Assembly (NCBI GenBank): GCA_002470465.1
Contig: DKMD01000029.1
Location: forward strand, 1 to 44,541
Reading direction: 5' to 3'
From: Pluralibacter sp. UBA7423
GTDB taxonomy: Bacteria > Pseudomonadota > Gammaproteobacteria > Enterobacterales > Enterobacteriaceae
DNA: 44,541 nt
Positions 7,918 to 17,215 of this stretch are shown here, piece after piece. Position 1 is the stretch's first letter. The number at the start of each line of letters is the position of its first letter. Position numbers and translations under genes: made by a program. The notes beneath the pieces are model-generated. The model worked only from the letters and a program-made list of their open reading frames with translations, ran no database searches and was not told the origin of the DNA.

Positions 7918-8246
7918 GAGTTAAGAAATGACCATACTGTGACTGCAAGGCGGCGTATATTACGCATTTTTTGCATGAGATGAAAGGCCAAACTTTGAGC
8001 AATCCTCTGTTGTAGATCAAGGAATCGCCACTCATGAGGATGCGGTAGATTTTAACGGCAATTAAATCATTGTGTTAGATGTTTCCGATTTCTTTTTAAA
8101 CAGTCGAAAAATTGCATAACTTATCGTTTTTTCCTGCCAGAAACGGAGCAGAAAAGAGATAACCTGCCGTTTTTATCAGCAGATTATCCCGAATATTGCG
8201 GGCTGGATCTCATTTCAGCAGAAGATGAGAAACGCCTTTTTGGCAC
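7918..8246. other. dusB-fis promoter region
   Basis: A 329-base gap without a gene. The first 70 bases hold the core fis promoter. Further up it is AT-rich (8041-8160), the zone where Fis, IHF and CRP sites are known in E. coli; I could not assign individual sites with confidence. Near 8208-8231 a weak TCTCAT/ATGAGA hairpin follows the carbonic anhydrase gene but has no T-run. Confidence 0.75.
7957..7985 (-). promoter_or_regulatory. dusB-fis core promoter (fis P)
   Basis: On the minus strand the -35 is TTTCAT and the -10 is TAATAT, 17 bases apart, followed by the GC-rich discriminator ACGCCGCC. This matches the E. coli fis promoter nearly base for base. A GC-rich discriminator gives an unstable open complex, which underlies stringent control by ppGpp and DksA and its growth-phase peak. 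Confidence 0.9.
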
Positions 8247-8987
8247 TTATTCAATCACAACGCGACCGTGCACAGGCTGAACCGGACGATTATTATCGTG
8301 ATGCATTGTATGGGTAAATTTCGCCAGCTGCGCGGCTGACAGCGTCAGAGGATGCTTAAATACCAGCCAGGTGACGCCTTCAGAGCACGGTGGCGTGGTT
8401 AACGATCCGCTAAAGCGCCAGTAAGTTCTGTCTTCCGGAATCAGCTTGTTGATATTCAGCGACGATTTTACCGGTGAACTGTTTTCTGCCTGCTGCGGCA
8501 TCACGCTCCAGAGCTTATCCAGCTCGGCGTTAGCAGCACCGACATCAAACATCACGGCGACCACTGCAATCTCACCTGCAGCATTCTTATGCACTAAATG
8601 CATCTCCATGGCGGCGTGTTTACCGTGAATCGTATTCTCAGAAGGGGCGTGGAAGTGGAATTGCTGCAGCAGGTAGCTGTGACCATCCAGAGTGATGCTG
8701 TCGGTGGCTTTCGGATCAACCGTTGCCTGAATGGTGTGTCCGTTGTTTAGCACCACATCCGGGCCTTTGCCGTAGTGAATATCCAGAGGTTGCAGATGCG
8801 CGTTGAGGGTTTTGTCGATATCGATTGGCGACTGATTCATGCCTTTCTGGCAGGTTTTGAATTCGTCGCTCAGTTGGCTCCAGTGCTCCGGTGATTCGTT
8901 GCCTTCGTAACTCCAGTGAGAAGCGAATGCAGCGAGCGGCATGATGGATAAGGCCAGCAGAGCGGCCTTGCCTGTAAAGTCTTTCAT
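8247..8987 (-). CDS. cah: Periplasmic alpha-type carbonic anhydrase
   Basis: Zinc enzyme interconverting CO2 and bicarbonate, 246 residues. The signal peptide (MKDFTGKAALLALSIMPLAAFA) is followed by SHWSYEGNESPEHW. Zinc ligands are His111 and His113 in QFHFHAPSEN and His130 in EMHLVH, with the 17-residue spacing of bacterial alpha enzymes. The substrate-pocket motif LTTPPCSEGVTW is present. Cys46 (FKTCQKG) and the PPCSEG cysteine are placed for the family disulfide, as expected in the periplasm. E. coli K-12 has no such gene here. The gene appears to be its own unit between prmA and dusB, with a hairpin in its likely leader. Confidence 0.93.
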   Translation of the reverse strand: MKDFTGKAALLALSIMPLAAFASHWSYEGNESPEHWSQLSDEFKTCQKGMNQSPIDIDKTLNAHLQPLDIHYGKGPDVVLNNGHTIQATVDPKATDSITLDGHSYLLQQFHFHAPSENTIHGKHAAMEMHLVHKNAAGEIAVVAVMFDVGAANAELDKLWSVMPQQAENSSPVKSSLNINKLIPEDRTYWRFSGSLTTPPCSEGVTWLVFKHPLTLSAAQLAKFTHTMHHDNNRPVQPVHGRVVIE

Positions 8988-9021
8988 GGTATTCGTCCGG
9001 TGAATTATTTGTTAATTAGCC

Positions 9022-9040
9022 CGTAGCTCTGTGAGCTACG
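9022..9040 (-). promoter_or_regulatory. Hairpin in the carbonic anhydrase leader
   Basis: CGTAGCTC and GAGCTACG form a perfect 8-bp stem with a 3-base loop, 35 bases before the cah start. On the minus strand TTTACC (-35) and TTAAAT (-10) about 18 bases apart lie just upstream, so the hairpin would be at the very 5' end of the mRNA. The arms nearly match those of the prmA terminator at 9083-9107. Confidence 0.55.
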
Positions 9041-9079
9041 CGGCGATTTAACACCCGGATTTTGGTAAGGGTAAAGCGG

Positions 9080-9107
9080 AAAATGCGTAGCTGCCTCAGC
9101 TACGCAT
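9080..9107 (-). terminator. Terminator after prmA
   Basis: ATGCGTAGCTG and CAGCTACGCAT form a perfect 11-bp stem with a 3-base loop, followed on the minus strand by TTTTCC. It lies 11 bases after the prmA stop and separates the yhdT-panF-prmA operon from cah. Confidence 0.8.
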
Positions 9108-9118
9108 ATATTTCGGAA

Positions 9119-10000
9119 CTATCGCCGGGCCCCGGTGATACGGCACCACTCTTCCTTCTCGACCACCGGGTCGAGTGCGAACAGCGAGGTATAGGCTTCA
9201 CAGACGCTGTCGGCCTGGCTGGCAAGGATGCCGGAAAGGCCCAGCAGGCCGCCCTCAACGGGCAGGACGCTGATTAACGGTGCCAGCTCACGTAATGGGC
9301 CTGCGAGGATATTCGCAACCACCACGTCGGCTTTCATGGCTTCTGGCTGATCCTGTGGCAGGTACAGCTCCAGGCGATCGGAGACGCCGTTGCGCTCTGC
9401 GTTATCGCGGCTGGCCTGAATGGCCTGCGGATCGATATCGATCCCAATGGCTTTCGCTGCACCAAGCTTCAGCGCCGCGATGGCGAGGATCCCGGATCCG
9501 CAGCCGAAGTCGATCACGGTTTTACCGTCAAGATCGAGTCCATCCAGCCATTGCAGGCACAGTGATGTCGTCGGATGGGTGCCGGTGCCGAACGCCAGGC
9601 CCGGATCGAGCATCACGTTGACCGCATTTTCATCCGGCACTTCGCGCCAGCTTGGGCAGATCCACAGACGCTTACCGAACTGCATCGGATGGAAGTTATC
9701 CATCCATTCACGCTCCCAGTCTTTGTCTTCCAGCTGTTCGATTTTATGAACAAAGCCTGCGCCAAGCAGCGGATGATGTTCGAGGATGGCGACCACTTCC
9801 TTCATATCGGTTTCGGCATCGAAGAGGCCAATAACATCCGTATCGCCCCACAGGCGGGTTTCGCCCGGCAGAGGTTCAAACACGGGCGTATCATGCGTGT
9901 CCTGGAAAGTGATGGACACGGAGCCCGCTTCCATCAGCGCATCGCTCAGTTCCTCAGCGTTCGCGCCGGTGGTGTTCAGTTTCAGTTGGATCCAAGGCAT
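9119..10000 (-). CDS. prmA: Ribosomal protein L11 methyltransferase
   Basis: SAM-dependent enzyme that trimethylates L11 at the N-terminal alpha-amine and two lysines. 293 residues, the E. coli length. The N-terminal L11-recognition domain (to about residue 65) is joined by a helix to the catalytic domain, which has the SAM-binding motif [20 protein letters not shown] and the [10 protein letters not shown] motif (NxxxxPL type). It follows panF with an 11-base gap and is last in yhdT-panF-prmA. Confidence 0.97.
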   Translation of the reverse strand: MPWIQLKLNTTGANAEELSDALMEAGSVSITFQDTHDTPVFEPLPGETRLWGDTDVIGLFDAETDMKEVVAILEHHPLLGAGFVHKIEQLEDKDWEREWMDNFHPMQFGKRLWICPSWREVPDENAVNVMLDPGLAFGTGTHPTTSLCLQWLDGLDLDGKTVIDFGCGSGILAIAALKLGAAKAIGIDIDPQAIQASRDNAERNGVSDRLELYLPQDQPEAMKADVVVANILAGPLRELAPLISVLPVEGGLLGLSGILASQADSVCEAYTSLFALDPVVEKEEWCRITGARR

Positions 10001-10011
10001 GGCAAAACTCT

Positions 10012-11463
10012 TTATTTATCAGTAGAAATTACGGTCGCTTGTGGCGAGGACTGACCGAAACGGTTCCCCACGACAAACGCCAGCAGGCTTAGCAGTAACG
10101 AAGGCACAATCGGATGGAAGCCCAGGTACTGAATTTTCAGAGTAGCGAGCACGGCGTACAGCACGCCGCCGACAATCATCGCGCTCAGCGCGCCTGCCGC
10201 GTTGGCCCGCTCCCAATAGAGGCCCAGCACCAGCGGCCACAGGAAGACCGCTTCAAGTCCGCCGAATGCCAGCAGGTTCAGCCAGATGATCATCTCCGGC
10301 GGTCGCCAGGCGGCCAGCAGCAGCAGCGCCCCAAGTACCAGCGTAATCACCGCGGACATCCGCTTCAGGCGCTTTTCGTTAGCCACCTGTTCCGGATGCA
10401 GGTTCAGATACAGATCTTTGATGATCGTAGCGGAACTCTGCAACAGCTGCGCGTTGATCGTCGACATAATGGCGGCCATCGGCGCGGCAAGGAAGATCCC
10501 GGCGGCAAACGGCGGCAGTACTTTCACCATCAGGGTCGGGATCACTAAATCGGGTACGCTCAGGTCCGGGATCACGGCGCGTCCCAGTGCACCTGCCAGA
10601 TGCATCCCCAGCATCAGAATGGCAACCACGATCGTGCCGAGAATAATGCCGCGATGCACCGCTTTACTGTCTTTGTAGGAAATGCAGCGCACCGCAGTGT
10701 GCGGCAGGCCGATAACGCCAAAACAGACCAGCACCCAGAAAGAGGTCATAAAGGTCGGGGACAGGATGTCGTCTGCGCCCTGCGGCGTCACGAGCTTCGG
10801 ATCTATCTGCTCCAGCGTTTGCACGGCGTGGCTGAGCCCGCCTGCGGCATGCACAATACCGACGAGCAGTACGATCGTACCGATCAGCATCACCAACCCC
10901 TGCATGGCGTCATTCAGGACGCTGGCGCGGAAGCCACCAAAGGCGGTGTAGAGCGCGATACTAATGCCGAAAATCAGCAAACCGGTTTCGTAGGGAATGC
11001 CTGCGGCGGTTTCCAGCAGTCGCGCGCCGCCGATGAACTGCACGGTCATGGCGCCGATAAATGCGACCAGCAGGCTGAGGCTCGCCAGCCACACCAGCAG
11101 GCGGCTCCGATAGCGGGCAAACAGCATATCGTTCAGCGTCACCGCGTTGTAGCGACGGGCAAGAATGGCGAATTTTTTCCCCAGTACGCCAAGCGACAGC
11201 CATACGGCAGGGAGCTGAATCATCGCCAGCAATACCCAGCCCAGCCCGTATTTGTAGGCGGCACCCGGTCCGCCGATAAACGAACTGGCGCTGATATAGG
11301 TTGCGGTCAACGTCATCGCCAGGACAAACCCGCCCATCGAGCGGCTGCCGAGAAAATATTCGTTGAGGAAGGTACCGGTAGTGCGTTTGCGCATTGCATA
11401 GACCGACAGGCCAAATACCACAAACAGGTAGGCAATAAGCGGCAGGATCACCTCAGCTTGCAT
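10012..11463 (-). CDS. panF: Sodium/pantothenate symporter
   Basis: Inner-membrane sodium-coupled importer of pantothenate, the coenzyme A precursor. 483 residues with about 12-13 membrane helices, solute:sodium symporter family. Family marks include the early [35 protein letters not shown] and [27 protein letters not shown] in helix 8-9. Its start overlaps the end of yhdT by 11 bases, so the two are translationally coupled. Confidence 0.97.
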   Translation of the reverse strand: MQAEVILPLIAYLFVVFGLSVYAMRKRTTGTFLNEYFLGSRSMGGFVLAMTLTATYISASSFIGGPGAAYKYGLGWVLLAMIQLPAVWLSLGVLGKKFAILARRYNAVTLNDMLFARYRSRLLVWLASLSLLVAFIGAMTVQFIGGARLLETAAGIPYETGLLIFGISIALYTAFGGFRASVLNDAMQGLVMLIGTIVLLVGIVHAAGGLSHAVQTLEQIDPKLVTPQGADDILSPTFMTSFWVLVCFGVIGLPHTAVRCISYKDSKAVHRGIILGTIVVAILMLGMHLAGALGRAVIPDLSVPDLVIPTLMVKVLPPFAAGIFLAAPMAAIMSTINAQLLQSSATIIKDLYLNLHPEQVANEKRLKRMSAVITLVLGALLLLAAWRPPEMIIWLNLLAFGGLEAVFLWPLVLGLYWERANAAGALSAMIVGGVLYAVLATLKIQYLGFHPIVPSLLLSLLAFVVGNRFGQSSPQATVISTDK

Positions 11464-11695
11464 CGTTATCCTCCAGCGGAATATCGCGATAGATAAACTT
11501 CACCATCGCCCAGCACAGCAGAATAAAGACCAGCGGGATCAGCAGACAGGCCATTTCAAACCAGTGCGGCAAACCGGTAAAGCCCTGCATTGAATTTGGT
11601 ATGTAAGCACTCGCCAACCATGCAGCGAGATAGAGGAGAGTAAGCCACAATGCCCAGCGGGCTTCTTTGTGGGCCTGAACAAAACGCGCGTCCAT
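11453..11695 (-). CDS. yhdT: Small membrane protein YhdT (DUF997)
   Basis: An 80-residue inner-membrane protein with two predicted helices (ALWLTLLYLAAWLASAYIP and FEMACLLIPLVFILLCWAMVKFIY). It belongs to DUF997, small proteins encoded just before sodium:solute symporters, and a role as accessory subunit of PanF is a reasonable guess but unproven. It is first in the yhdT-panF-prmA operon. A TACAAT -10-like sequence lies at 11725-11730 on the minus strand, about 30 bases before the start. Confidence 0.93.
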   Translation of the reverse strand: MDARFVQAHKEARWALWLTLLYLAAWLASAYIPNSMQGFTGLPHWFEMACLLIPLVFILLCWAMVKFIYRDIPLEDNDAS

Positions 11696-11756
11696 AAGGC
11701 TCCCGGGGTCAATGGAAAGCGGGGATTGTACCTTAAGGGGCTGGCAAGGGGAGAGA

Positions 11757-11790
11757 AAAAGAAAAAGGCCGGAAGATCCGGCCCTTTGCG
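11757..11790 (-). terminator. Terminator after accC
   Basis: On the minus strand AAAGGGCCGGATC/TTCCGGCC then TTTTTCTTTTTCTC gives a GC-rich stem (GGCCGGA with TCCGGCC) and a long T-rich tail, 13 bases after the accC stop. It isolates aroQ-accBC from yhdT. Confidence 0.93.
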
Positions 11791-11802
11791 CTGTACGGAA
11801 AA

Positions 11803-13152
11803 TTACTTCTCGTACATACCGAGTTTTTTCTCCAGATAGTGGATGTTGGTGCCACCATGCTGGAAGTTCTCGTCGCTCATAATACGCATCTGCAGATCAA
11901 CGTTGGTTTTGATGCCGTCGATGATCAGCTCCTGCAGGGCGTTCTTCATGCGGGAGATCGCCACGTCACGGGTTTCCCCGTAGCAAATGAGCTTGCCAAT
12001 CATTGAGTCATAGTACGGCGGCACGGTATAGCCAGCGTAGATATGAGATTCCCAACGCACGCCGAAACCGCCTGGTGCGTGGAAGCGCGTGATTTTACCC
12101 GGGCTTGGCAGGAAGGTGTTCGGGTCTTCGGCGTTGATACGGCATTCCACCGCATGGCCGCGAACCTGCACTTCCTCTTGCTTGATAGACAGCGGCTGAC
12201 CGGCAGCGATACGCAGCTGCTCTTTGATCAGATCCACGCCGGTGATCATCTCGGTAACCGGATGTTCAACCTGGATACGGGTGTTCATCTCGATGAAATA
12301 GAACTCGCCGTTTTCGAACAGGAACTCGAAGGTACCTGCCCCGCGGTAGCCGATATCCACACAGGCTTTGGCGCAACGTTCGCCGATGTAGCGACGCAGT
12401 TCCGGGGTAATGCCCGGCGCTGGTGCCTCTTCGACAACTTTCTGGTGACGACGCTGCATGGAGCAGTCACGTTCAGCCAGATAGATTGCGTTGCCCTGGC
12501 CGTCGGCCAATACCTGGATCTCGATGTGACGAGGATTTTCCAGGTATTTTTCCATGTACACCATGTCGTTGCTGAAAGCCGCTTTCGCTTCCGCTTTAGT
12601 CATGGAGATGGACTGAGCCAGCTCAGCGTCGCTGCGCACAACGCGCATACCGCGACCGCCGCCGCCGCCTGAGGCTTTGATGATAACCGGGTAGCCGATG
12701 CGTTTGGCGTGGGCGCGGTTAGCGTCCATGTCATCGCCCAGCGGGCCATCGGAGCCAGGCACGGTCGGAACGCCTGCTTTTTTCATCGCGGTGATGGCAG
12801 ACACTTTGTCACCCATCAGGCGAATGGTGTCAGCTTTCGGGCCGATGAAGATAAAGCCGGAACGTTCAACCTGCTCAGCAAAGTTGGCGTTTTCGGACAG
12901 GAAGCCGTAACCCGGATGGATAGCCACCGCACCGGTGATTTCAGCGGCGCTGATGATAGCCGGGATATTCAGGTAGCTTTTTACGGACGGAGCCGGGCCG
13001 ATACAGACCGTCTCATCCGCCAGCAGTACGTGTTTTAAATCGCGATCCGCGGTGGAGTGTACGGCGACGGTCTTGATGCCCAGTTCTTTACAGGCACGAA
13101 GAATACGCAGTGCAATTTCGCCACGGTTAGCAATGACAATTTTATCCAGCAT
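11803..13152 (-). CDS. accC: Biotin carboxylase subunit of acetyl-CoA carboxylase
   Basis: Carboxylates the biotin on AccB using ATP and bicarbonate, the first half-reaction of fatty acid synthesis. 449 residues, equal to E. coli. It starts [17 protein letters not shown]; the ATG at 13152 fits, while a longer frame adds 13 residues read through the accB gap. The ATP-grasp domain shows the glycine-rich loop [11 protein letters not shown], the HIEIQVL strand, [12 protein letters not shown], and the metal/active-site motif [16 protein letters not shown]. It lies 10 bases after accB, as a coupled pair that holds subunit ratios. Confidence 0.98.
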   Translation of the reverse strand: MLDKIVIANRGEIALRILRACKELGIKTVAVHSTADRDLKHVLLADETVCIGPAPSVKSYLNIPAIISAAEITGAVAIHPGYGFLSENANFAEQVERSGFIFIGPKADTIRLMGDKVSAITAMKKAGVPTVPGSDGPLGDDMDANRAHAKRIGYPVIIKASGGGGGRGMRVVRSDAELAQSISMTKAEAKAAFSNDMVYMEKYLENPRHIEIQVLADGQGNAIYLAERDCSMQRRHQKVVEEAPAPGITPELRRYIGERCAKACVDIGYRGAGTFEFLFENGEFYFIEMNTRIQVEHPVTEMITGVDLIKEQLRIAAGQPLSIKQEEVQVRGHAVECRINAEDPNTFLPSPGKITRFHAPGGFGVRWESHIYAGYTVPPYYDSMIGKLICYGETRDVAISRMKNALQELIIDGIKTNVDLQMRIMSDENFQHGGTNIHYLEKKLGMYEK

Positions 13153-13162
13153 GTTCGCCTCG

Positions 13163-13630
13163 TTACTCGATGACGACCAGCGGCTCGTCAAATTCTACCG
13201 GTTGACCACTTTCGATCAGAATAGCCTTAACGGTACCCGCTTTGTCGGCTTCGATCTGGTTCATCATTTTCATTGCTTCAACGATGCAAAGGGTGTCACC
13301 CACGTTGACCTTCTGGCCCACTTCGATGAACGCTTTTGCGTCCGGGCTTGGGGTGCGGTAGAAGGTACCAACCATTGGGGAGCGTACGATGTGACCACTG
13401 ATTTCGGCTTTAGCTGCTGGCACCTCAGCCGCGGCGGCTGCCGGTGCTGCCGCTGGTGCAACCTGTGGCTGCATCATTGGTGCTGCGTAGGCCTGCTGCA
13501 TGACCGGGAAGCCCGCGTTTGGCGCGGAACGGCTGATGCGTACAGACTCTTCGCCTTCAGAAATTTCCAGTTCGGAGATGCCTGATTCTTCAACCAGCTC
13601 GATCAGTTTTTTAATCTTACGAATATCCAT
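13163..13630 (-). CDS. accB: Biotin carboxyl carrier protein
   Basis: Carries carboxybiotin between AccC and the AccAD transferase. 155 residues (E. coli 156). The N-terminal domain is followed by a proline/alanine-rich flexible linker (about residues 45-75) and the C-terminal biotinyl domain. The biotin lysine is Lys121 in EAMKMMNQ, and the thumb YRTPSPDA is at residues 91-98. It lies 22 bases after aroQ and just before accC. In E. coli AccB represses its own operon. Confidence 0.98.
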   Translation of the reverse strand: MDIRKIKKLIELVEESGISELEISEGEESVRISRSAPNAGFPVMQQAYAAPMMQPQVAPAAAPAAAAAEVPAAKAEISGHIVRSPMVGTFYRTPSPDAKAFIEVGQKVNVGDTLCIVEAMKMMNQIEADKAGTVKAILIESGQPVEFDEPLVVIE

Positions 13631-13652
13631 GAGTGGGTTCCGTACTCTTTGT

Positions 13653-14105
13653 TTAGTGTGATTGTGACAGGCGTTTGACCGCCGTCTGTAAAGCGTATGA
13701 ATAGCCGTCAGCGCCTAATCCGCAGATGACGCCGGCAGCGATATCAGAGAGATATGAGTGATGGCGGAACGGCTCGCGGGCGTGCACGTTGCTCAGATGA
13801 ATCTCGATAAACGGGATACTGACCGCCAATAGCGCATCGCGAATCGCCACGCTGGTGTGCGTGAATGCGGCCGGATTGATCAGGATATAGTCAATCTTGT
13901 CTTTAGCCTGATGAATACGGTCGATAATCGCGTACTCCGCGTTAGATTGCAGATGGTCTAAAGCTACATTCAGAGCGTCGGCCTCTGCGGTTAAACGGTT
14001 AACAATTTCCGCTAACGTCAGGGTGCCGTACTTCTCTGGCTCACGGGTGCCGAGCATATTCAGGTTCGGTCCGTTTAAAAGCAAAATGCGTAACTTGTCG
14101 GCCAT
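13653..14105 (-). CDS. aroQ: 3-dehydroquinate dehydratase, type II
   Basis: Third step of the shikimate pathway: 3-dehydroquinate to 3-dehydroshikimate. 150 residues, dodecamer family. [20 protein letters not shown] carries the lid arginine and catalytic tyrosine, [17 protein letters not shown] binds substrate, and [17 protein letters not shown] has the catalytic histidine. E. coli uses the type I enzyme AroD for aromatic synthesis and lacks aroQ at this locus in my memory of K-12, while many enterics carry it upstream of accB. It probably shares a transcript with accBC. Confidence 0.95.
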   Translation of the reverse strand: MADKLRILLLNGPNLNMLGTREPEKYGTLTLAEIVNRLTAEADALNVALDHLQSNAEYAIIDRIHQAKDKIDYILINPAAFTHTSVAIRDALLAVSIPFIEIHLSNVHAREPFRHHSYLSDIAAGVICGLGADGYSYALQTAVKRLSQSH

Positions 14106-14215
14106 TGTGCTGCTATCTCCTGCAATTCTCCGGTAAAAAACAAAATATACCTTCGATGCGCGCTTGTCACCTTTTCAGAAGCCAAAAACCCCCGTCAGGC
14201 AAACCAAAGTCGCAC

Positions 14216-14243
14216 ATTATAACGATTTCGTAGCATTTGGCAG
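14216..14243 (-). promoter_or_regulatory. Candidate promoter for aroQ-accBC
   Basis: On the minus strand a perfect -10 TATAAT follows CTGCCA (4 of 6 to the -35 consensus) with a 16-base spacer. It lies about 110 bases before aroQ, within the 235-base gap to msrQ, leaving a leader of about 100 bases. Confidence 0.5.
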
Positions 14244-14340
14244 CTAAATACTGGTCTTATCAGGGAAGATTATCAACCTCAATTGCGAAAAAGCCTGCTG
14301 TAGCGCGGACGTTCTGCGGGAAACTGCACATTATCGGGAA

Positions 14341-14940
14341 TTAACGCCACCACTGGCGGAACTTCTTATATCGCCATGCTAAAAGCGCTAAAGCCGCCAG
14401 AGCGTACAGGATCGGCTGCGGGGAGAGGATCTTCACCGACCACAGATAGTGAATCGGGGCGAGGATAGCCACCAGATAAACGAAGTTGTGTAATTTTTGC
14501 CAGCGCGGCCCCAGTTTTCGCTGTGCTTTCTGGAAAGAGGTTGCCGCCAGCGCCAGTAAAATCAGCCAGCTCACCAGCCCAAGCGTCAAATAGGGACGGC
14601 TCACCACTTCCTGGCCTAACAGACCCAGGTTGTTAATGCCAAGCTCCAGCAGCGCATAGCTGGTGAGATGCAGCGTTGCCCAGGCAAAGCACCATAACCC
14701 CAGCAGGCGGCGGGTGCGTATCAATAAAGGCTGTTTAGCGTAGCGCGCAAGCGGGGAAACCAGCAAGGTTGCCAGCAGTAATTTCAGAGCCATCCGACCG
14801 GTAAAGTGCTGAATATCCTTAGCAGGATCGGCGCTGAAATAGCCCTGAGAACCTGCCCAGAACAGCCAGACAAACGGCAAAAACGCCGCCAGATGTAAAA
14901 TGACCTTAAGCCAGGTGACCTGTTTTGCCGTTAATCGCAC
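14341..14940 (-). CDS. msrQ: MsrPQ heme-binding membrane subunit MsrQ
   Basis: Inner-membrane b-type cytochrome that passes electrons from the respiratory chain or cytosolic flavin reductase to MsrP. 199 residues, ferric reductase-like family (formerly YedZ). Several membrane helices with conserved histidines appear in [34 protein letters not shown] and [21 protein letters not shown], which include the likely heme ligands. The msrP stop and msrQ start are adjacent, so they are coupled. Confidence 0.95.
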   Translation of the reverse strand: MRLTAKQVTWLKVILHLAAFLPFVWLFWAGSQGYFSADPAKDIQHFTGRMALKLLLATLLVSPLARYAKQPLLIRTRRLLGLWCFAWATLHLTSYALLELGINNLGLLGQEVVSRPYLTLGLVSWLILLALAATSFQKAQRKLGPRWQKLHNFVYLVAILAPIHYLWSVKILSPQPILYALAALALLAWRYKKFRQWWR

Positions 14941-15942
14941 TCAGAAATTCTCCCGTAAATTAAGCCCGCGATAGAGCGAGGCGACCTGATCCGCATAGCC
15001 GTTGAACAGCAGCGTCGGCTGGCGCTTAACGTCCAGTACGCCACCGGAGCCGATAAAACGTTCAGTAGCCTGCGACCAGCGTGGGTGATCGACATGAGGG
15101 TTCACGTTGGCGAAAAATCCGTATTCATCCGGCGCCGCCAGATTCCAGGTGCAGGGCGGACGTTCACGGGTCAGCTTAATGCTGACAATCGATTTGATCC
15201 CTTTGAAGCCATATTTCCACGGTACGGTCAGGCGAATCGGTGCGCCGTTTTGCGGCGGCAGAGCTTTACCGTAAACGCCGGTGGTAAGCAGCGTCAGAGG
15301 GTGCATTGCTTCGTCTAAGCGCAGGCCTTCTACATAAGGGTAGGCAAGACCGCCACCGATAAAGCGGTCTTTCTGGCCGGGCATCTGCTCCGGCGCATAG
15401 ATAGTTTTAAAGGCAACGTATTTTGCGTTGCTGGTGGGTTCAACCAGCGCCAACAGCTTATGCAGCGGAAAGCCAATCCACGGCACTACCATTGACCAGG
15501 CCTCCACGCAGCGCATGCGATAAATGCGCTGTTCAAGCGGGAAACGTTTGGTGAGATCGTCGTGATCGAGCGTCAGCGGTTTTGCCACTTCACCATCGAT
15601 GGTCAGCGTCCAGGGATCGGTTTTCAGGCTTCCGGCGTTTGCCGCCGGGTCGGCTTTATCCAGCCCGAACTCATAATAGTTGTTGTAACGGGTGACTTTA
15701 TCTTCCGGGGTGAGCGTCAGTGTGTTTTGCCACTCAGCGGGTTTTGAGAAATCCAGCGCTTTACCGGACGGCGCGGGCGGTCTGTCGTTCCCCTTAAACC
15801 AGCTAAGCAAATCAGCCTGCGCGCTGGGTGCGAGCGTCAGTGCAGCCGTGCTGATGCCTAACATTTTCAGCACCTGGCGGCGCTGGAGCATAAAAACGGA
15901 TTCTGCCGTGACGTCCGCTTCCGTGAGTTTTTTTGCCTTCAT
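14941..15942 (-). CDS. msrP: Periplasmic methionine sulfoxide reductase catalytic subunit MsrP
   Basis: Molybdopterin enzyme repairing oxidised methionines in periplasmic proteins after hypochlorous acid stress. 333 residues. The Tat signal QRRQVLKML (Arg21-Arg22) precedes a cleavage site near APSAQA. The molybdenum cysteine lies in [15 protein letters not shown] chose the ATG at 15942: GGAGG sits at good distance and it matches family length, whereas an upstream start adds 5 residues. In E. coli msrPQ is elsewhere beside the yedVW sensor; here it lies beside acuI as in Salmonella and Klebsiella relatives. Confidence 0.95.
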   Translation of the reverse strand: MKAKKLTEADVTAESVFMLQRRQVLKMLGISTAALTLAPSAQADLLSWFKGNDRPPAPSGKALDFSKPAEWQNTLTLTPEDKVTRYNNYYEFGLDKADPAANAGSLKTDPWTLTIDGEVAKPLTLDHDDLTKRFPLEQRIYRMRCVEAWSMVVPWIGFPLHKLLALVEPTSNAKYVAFKTIYAPEQMPGQKDRFIGGGLAYPYVEGLRLDEAMHPLTLLTTGVYGKALPPQNGAPIRLTVPWKYGFKGIKSIVSIKLTRERPPCTWNLAAPDEYGFFANVNPHVDHPRWSQATERFIGSGGVLDVKRQPTLLFNGYADQVASLYRGLNLRENF

Positions 15943-16019
15943 TATTGCCTCCATCATGCCTTTTCCTAAGCATGACGGAGGCGGTGAATTAACGCGAATA
16001 TGTCACGAAAATTTGAAGA

Positions 16020-16994
16020 TTAAGCCACTTTCACCAGCGTGCGGCCCTGAACCTGATTGTTCATGATCTTCTGCGCATACTCTGGCGCCTGGTCGAGAGT
16101 TATCTCGGTGGCGCTCTGACTATAGAAGGAAGAAGGCAGGTCCTGAACCAGACGTCGCCAGGCTTCTGCGCGGCGCTCCGCCGGCGTCATTACGGAGTCG
16201 ACGCCCTGCAAGCGAACGTTACGCAGAATAAATGGCATCACGGTGGTAGGCAGTGCAAAGCCGCCCGCCAGACCGCAGGCCGCCACGCAGCCGCCGTAGT
16301 TCATCTGGGCCAGCACCTTCGCCAGCACTTTATCGCCAACGGTATCGACCGCACCGGCCCAAAGCTGTTTTTCCAGCGGACGGGTTTCTGCAAACTTGTC
16401 GCGTCCCAGAATACGGCTGGCACCCAGGCTGCGCAGATAGTCATGTGTGCTTTCACGTCCGGACACGGCGACGACCTGATAACCCAGCTTGTGCAGCAGC
16501 GCGATGGCGGCACTGCCCACGCCGCCGCTGGCGCCGGTGACGATAATTTCACCGTCCTGTGGACGAATGCCTGCATCTTCAAGCGCCATCACGCACAGCA
16601 TGGCGGTGAAGCCCGCAGTACCGACGATCATCGCCTGACGTGCATCCATTCCTTCAGGCTGAGCAACCAGCCAGTCGCCTTTCACGCGGGCACGCTGTGC
16701 GAGTCCGCCCCAATGGTTTTCGCCCACGCCCCAGCCGGTCAGCAGCACCTGCTGGCCCGCGTGAAAGCGCGGGTCTTCGCTGTTGCGCACCGTGCCGGCG
16801 AAATCAATCCCTGGCACCATTGGGAAATTACGAATAATTTTGCCTGTGCCCGTGATGGCGAGCGCGTCTTTATAGTTGAGGCTCGACCACTGGATGTCGA
16901 CCGTAACATCGCCCTGCGGCAGCTGGTTTTCCTCGATATTCTGTACCGAGGCGAGTGTTTTACCGTCGTGCTGTTCTAAGATTAACGCCTGCAT
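16020..16994 (-). CDS. acuI: Acrylyl-CoA reductase AcuI
   Basis: NADPH-dependent reductase of acrylyl-CoA to propanoyl-CoA, which detoxifies a reactive metabolite. 324 residues, zinc-independent medium-chain dehydrogenase family (YhdH/YhfP). The N-terminal GroES-like fold has SSLNYKDALAITGTGKI and VPGIDFAGTV, and the Rossmann fold motif is GASGGVGSAAIALLHKLGY. It is divergent from csrD; a TATAGT-like -10 at 17039-17044 on the minus strand may serve it. Confidence 0.95.
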   Translation of the reverse strand: MQALILEQHDGKTLASVQNIEENQLPQGDVTVDIQWSSLNYKDALAITGTGKIIRNFPMVPGIDFAGTVRNSEDPRFHAGQQVLLTGWGVGENHWGGLAQRARVKGDWLVAQPEGMDARQAMIVGTAGFTAMLCVMALEDAGIRPQDGEIIVTGASGGVGSAAIALLHKLGYQVVAVSGRESTHDYLRSLGASRILGRDKFAETRPLEKQLWAGAVDTVGDKVLAKVLAQMNYGGCVAACGLAGGFALPTTVMPFILRNVRLQGVDSVMTPAERRAEAWRRLVQDLPSSFYSQSATEITLDQAPEYAQKIMNNQVQGRTLVKVA

Positions 16995-17083
16995 ACTCGT
17001 TCCTCATTGGCTCAATGATTGGAAAAAATTTTTCGATGACTATACTCGCTAGCTGAAACATGTATCCGATTTACCGCAATAAA

Positions 17084-17111
17084 TTGCCAGATTCACTAAC
17101 TCTGGTAGTAT
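17084..17111 (+). promoter_or_regulatory. Candidate csrD promoter
   Basis: TTGCCA (5 of 6 to -35 consensus) and TAGTAT (4 of 6 to -10 consensus) are 16 bases apart, about 100 bases before the csrD start and within the divergent gap to acuI. Confidence 0.4.
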
Positions 17112-17215
17112 GCATGCTCCTTTCGGCGTGCTAGTTAGTGCTTACTAATTTTGCGTGTCACCGTGGGTGTCCGGTCAACGCCGGGCTGATTTTCATCAAC
17201 GGAGTTAATACAGGG

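Noticed and set aside
8041..8160. Individual Fis and CRP sites upstream of the fis promoter
   Set aside because: Known in E. coli, but the motifs are too loose here to place by eye with any confidence.
10600..11496. A 298-codon open frame on the plus strand
   Set aside because: Antisense to panF; rich in His, Gln and Arg, as typical of shadow frames of membrane proteins.
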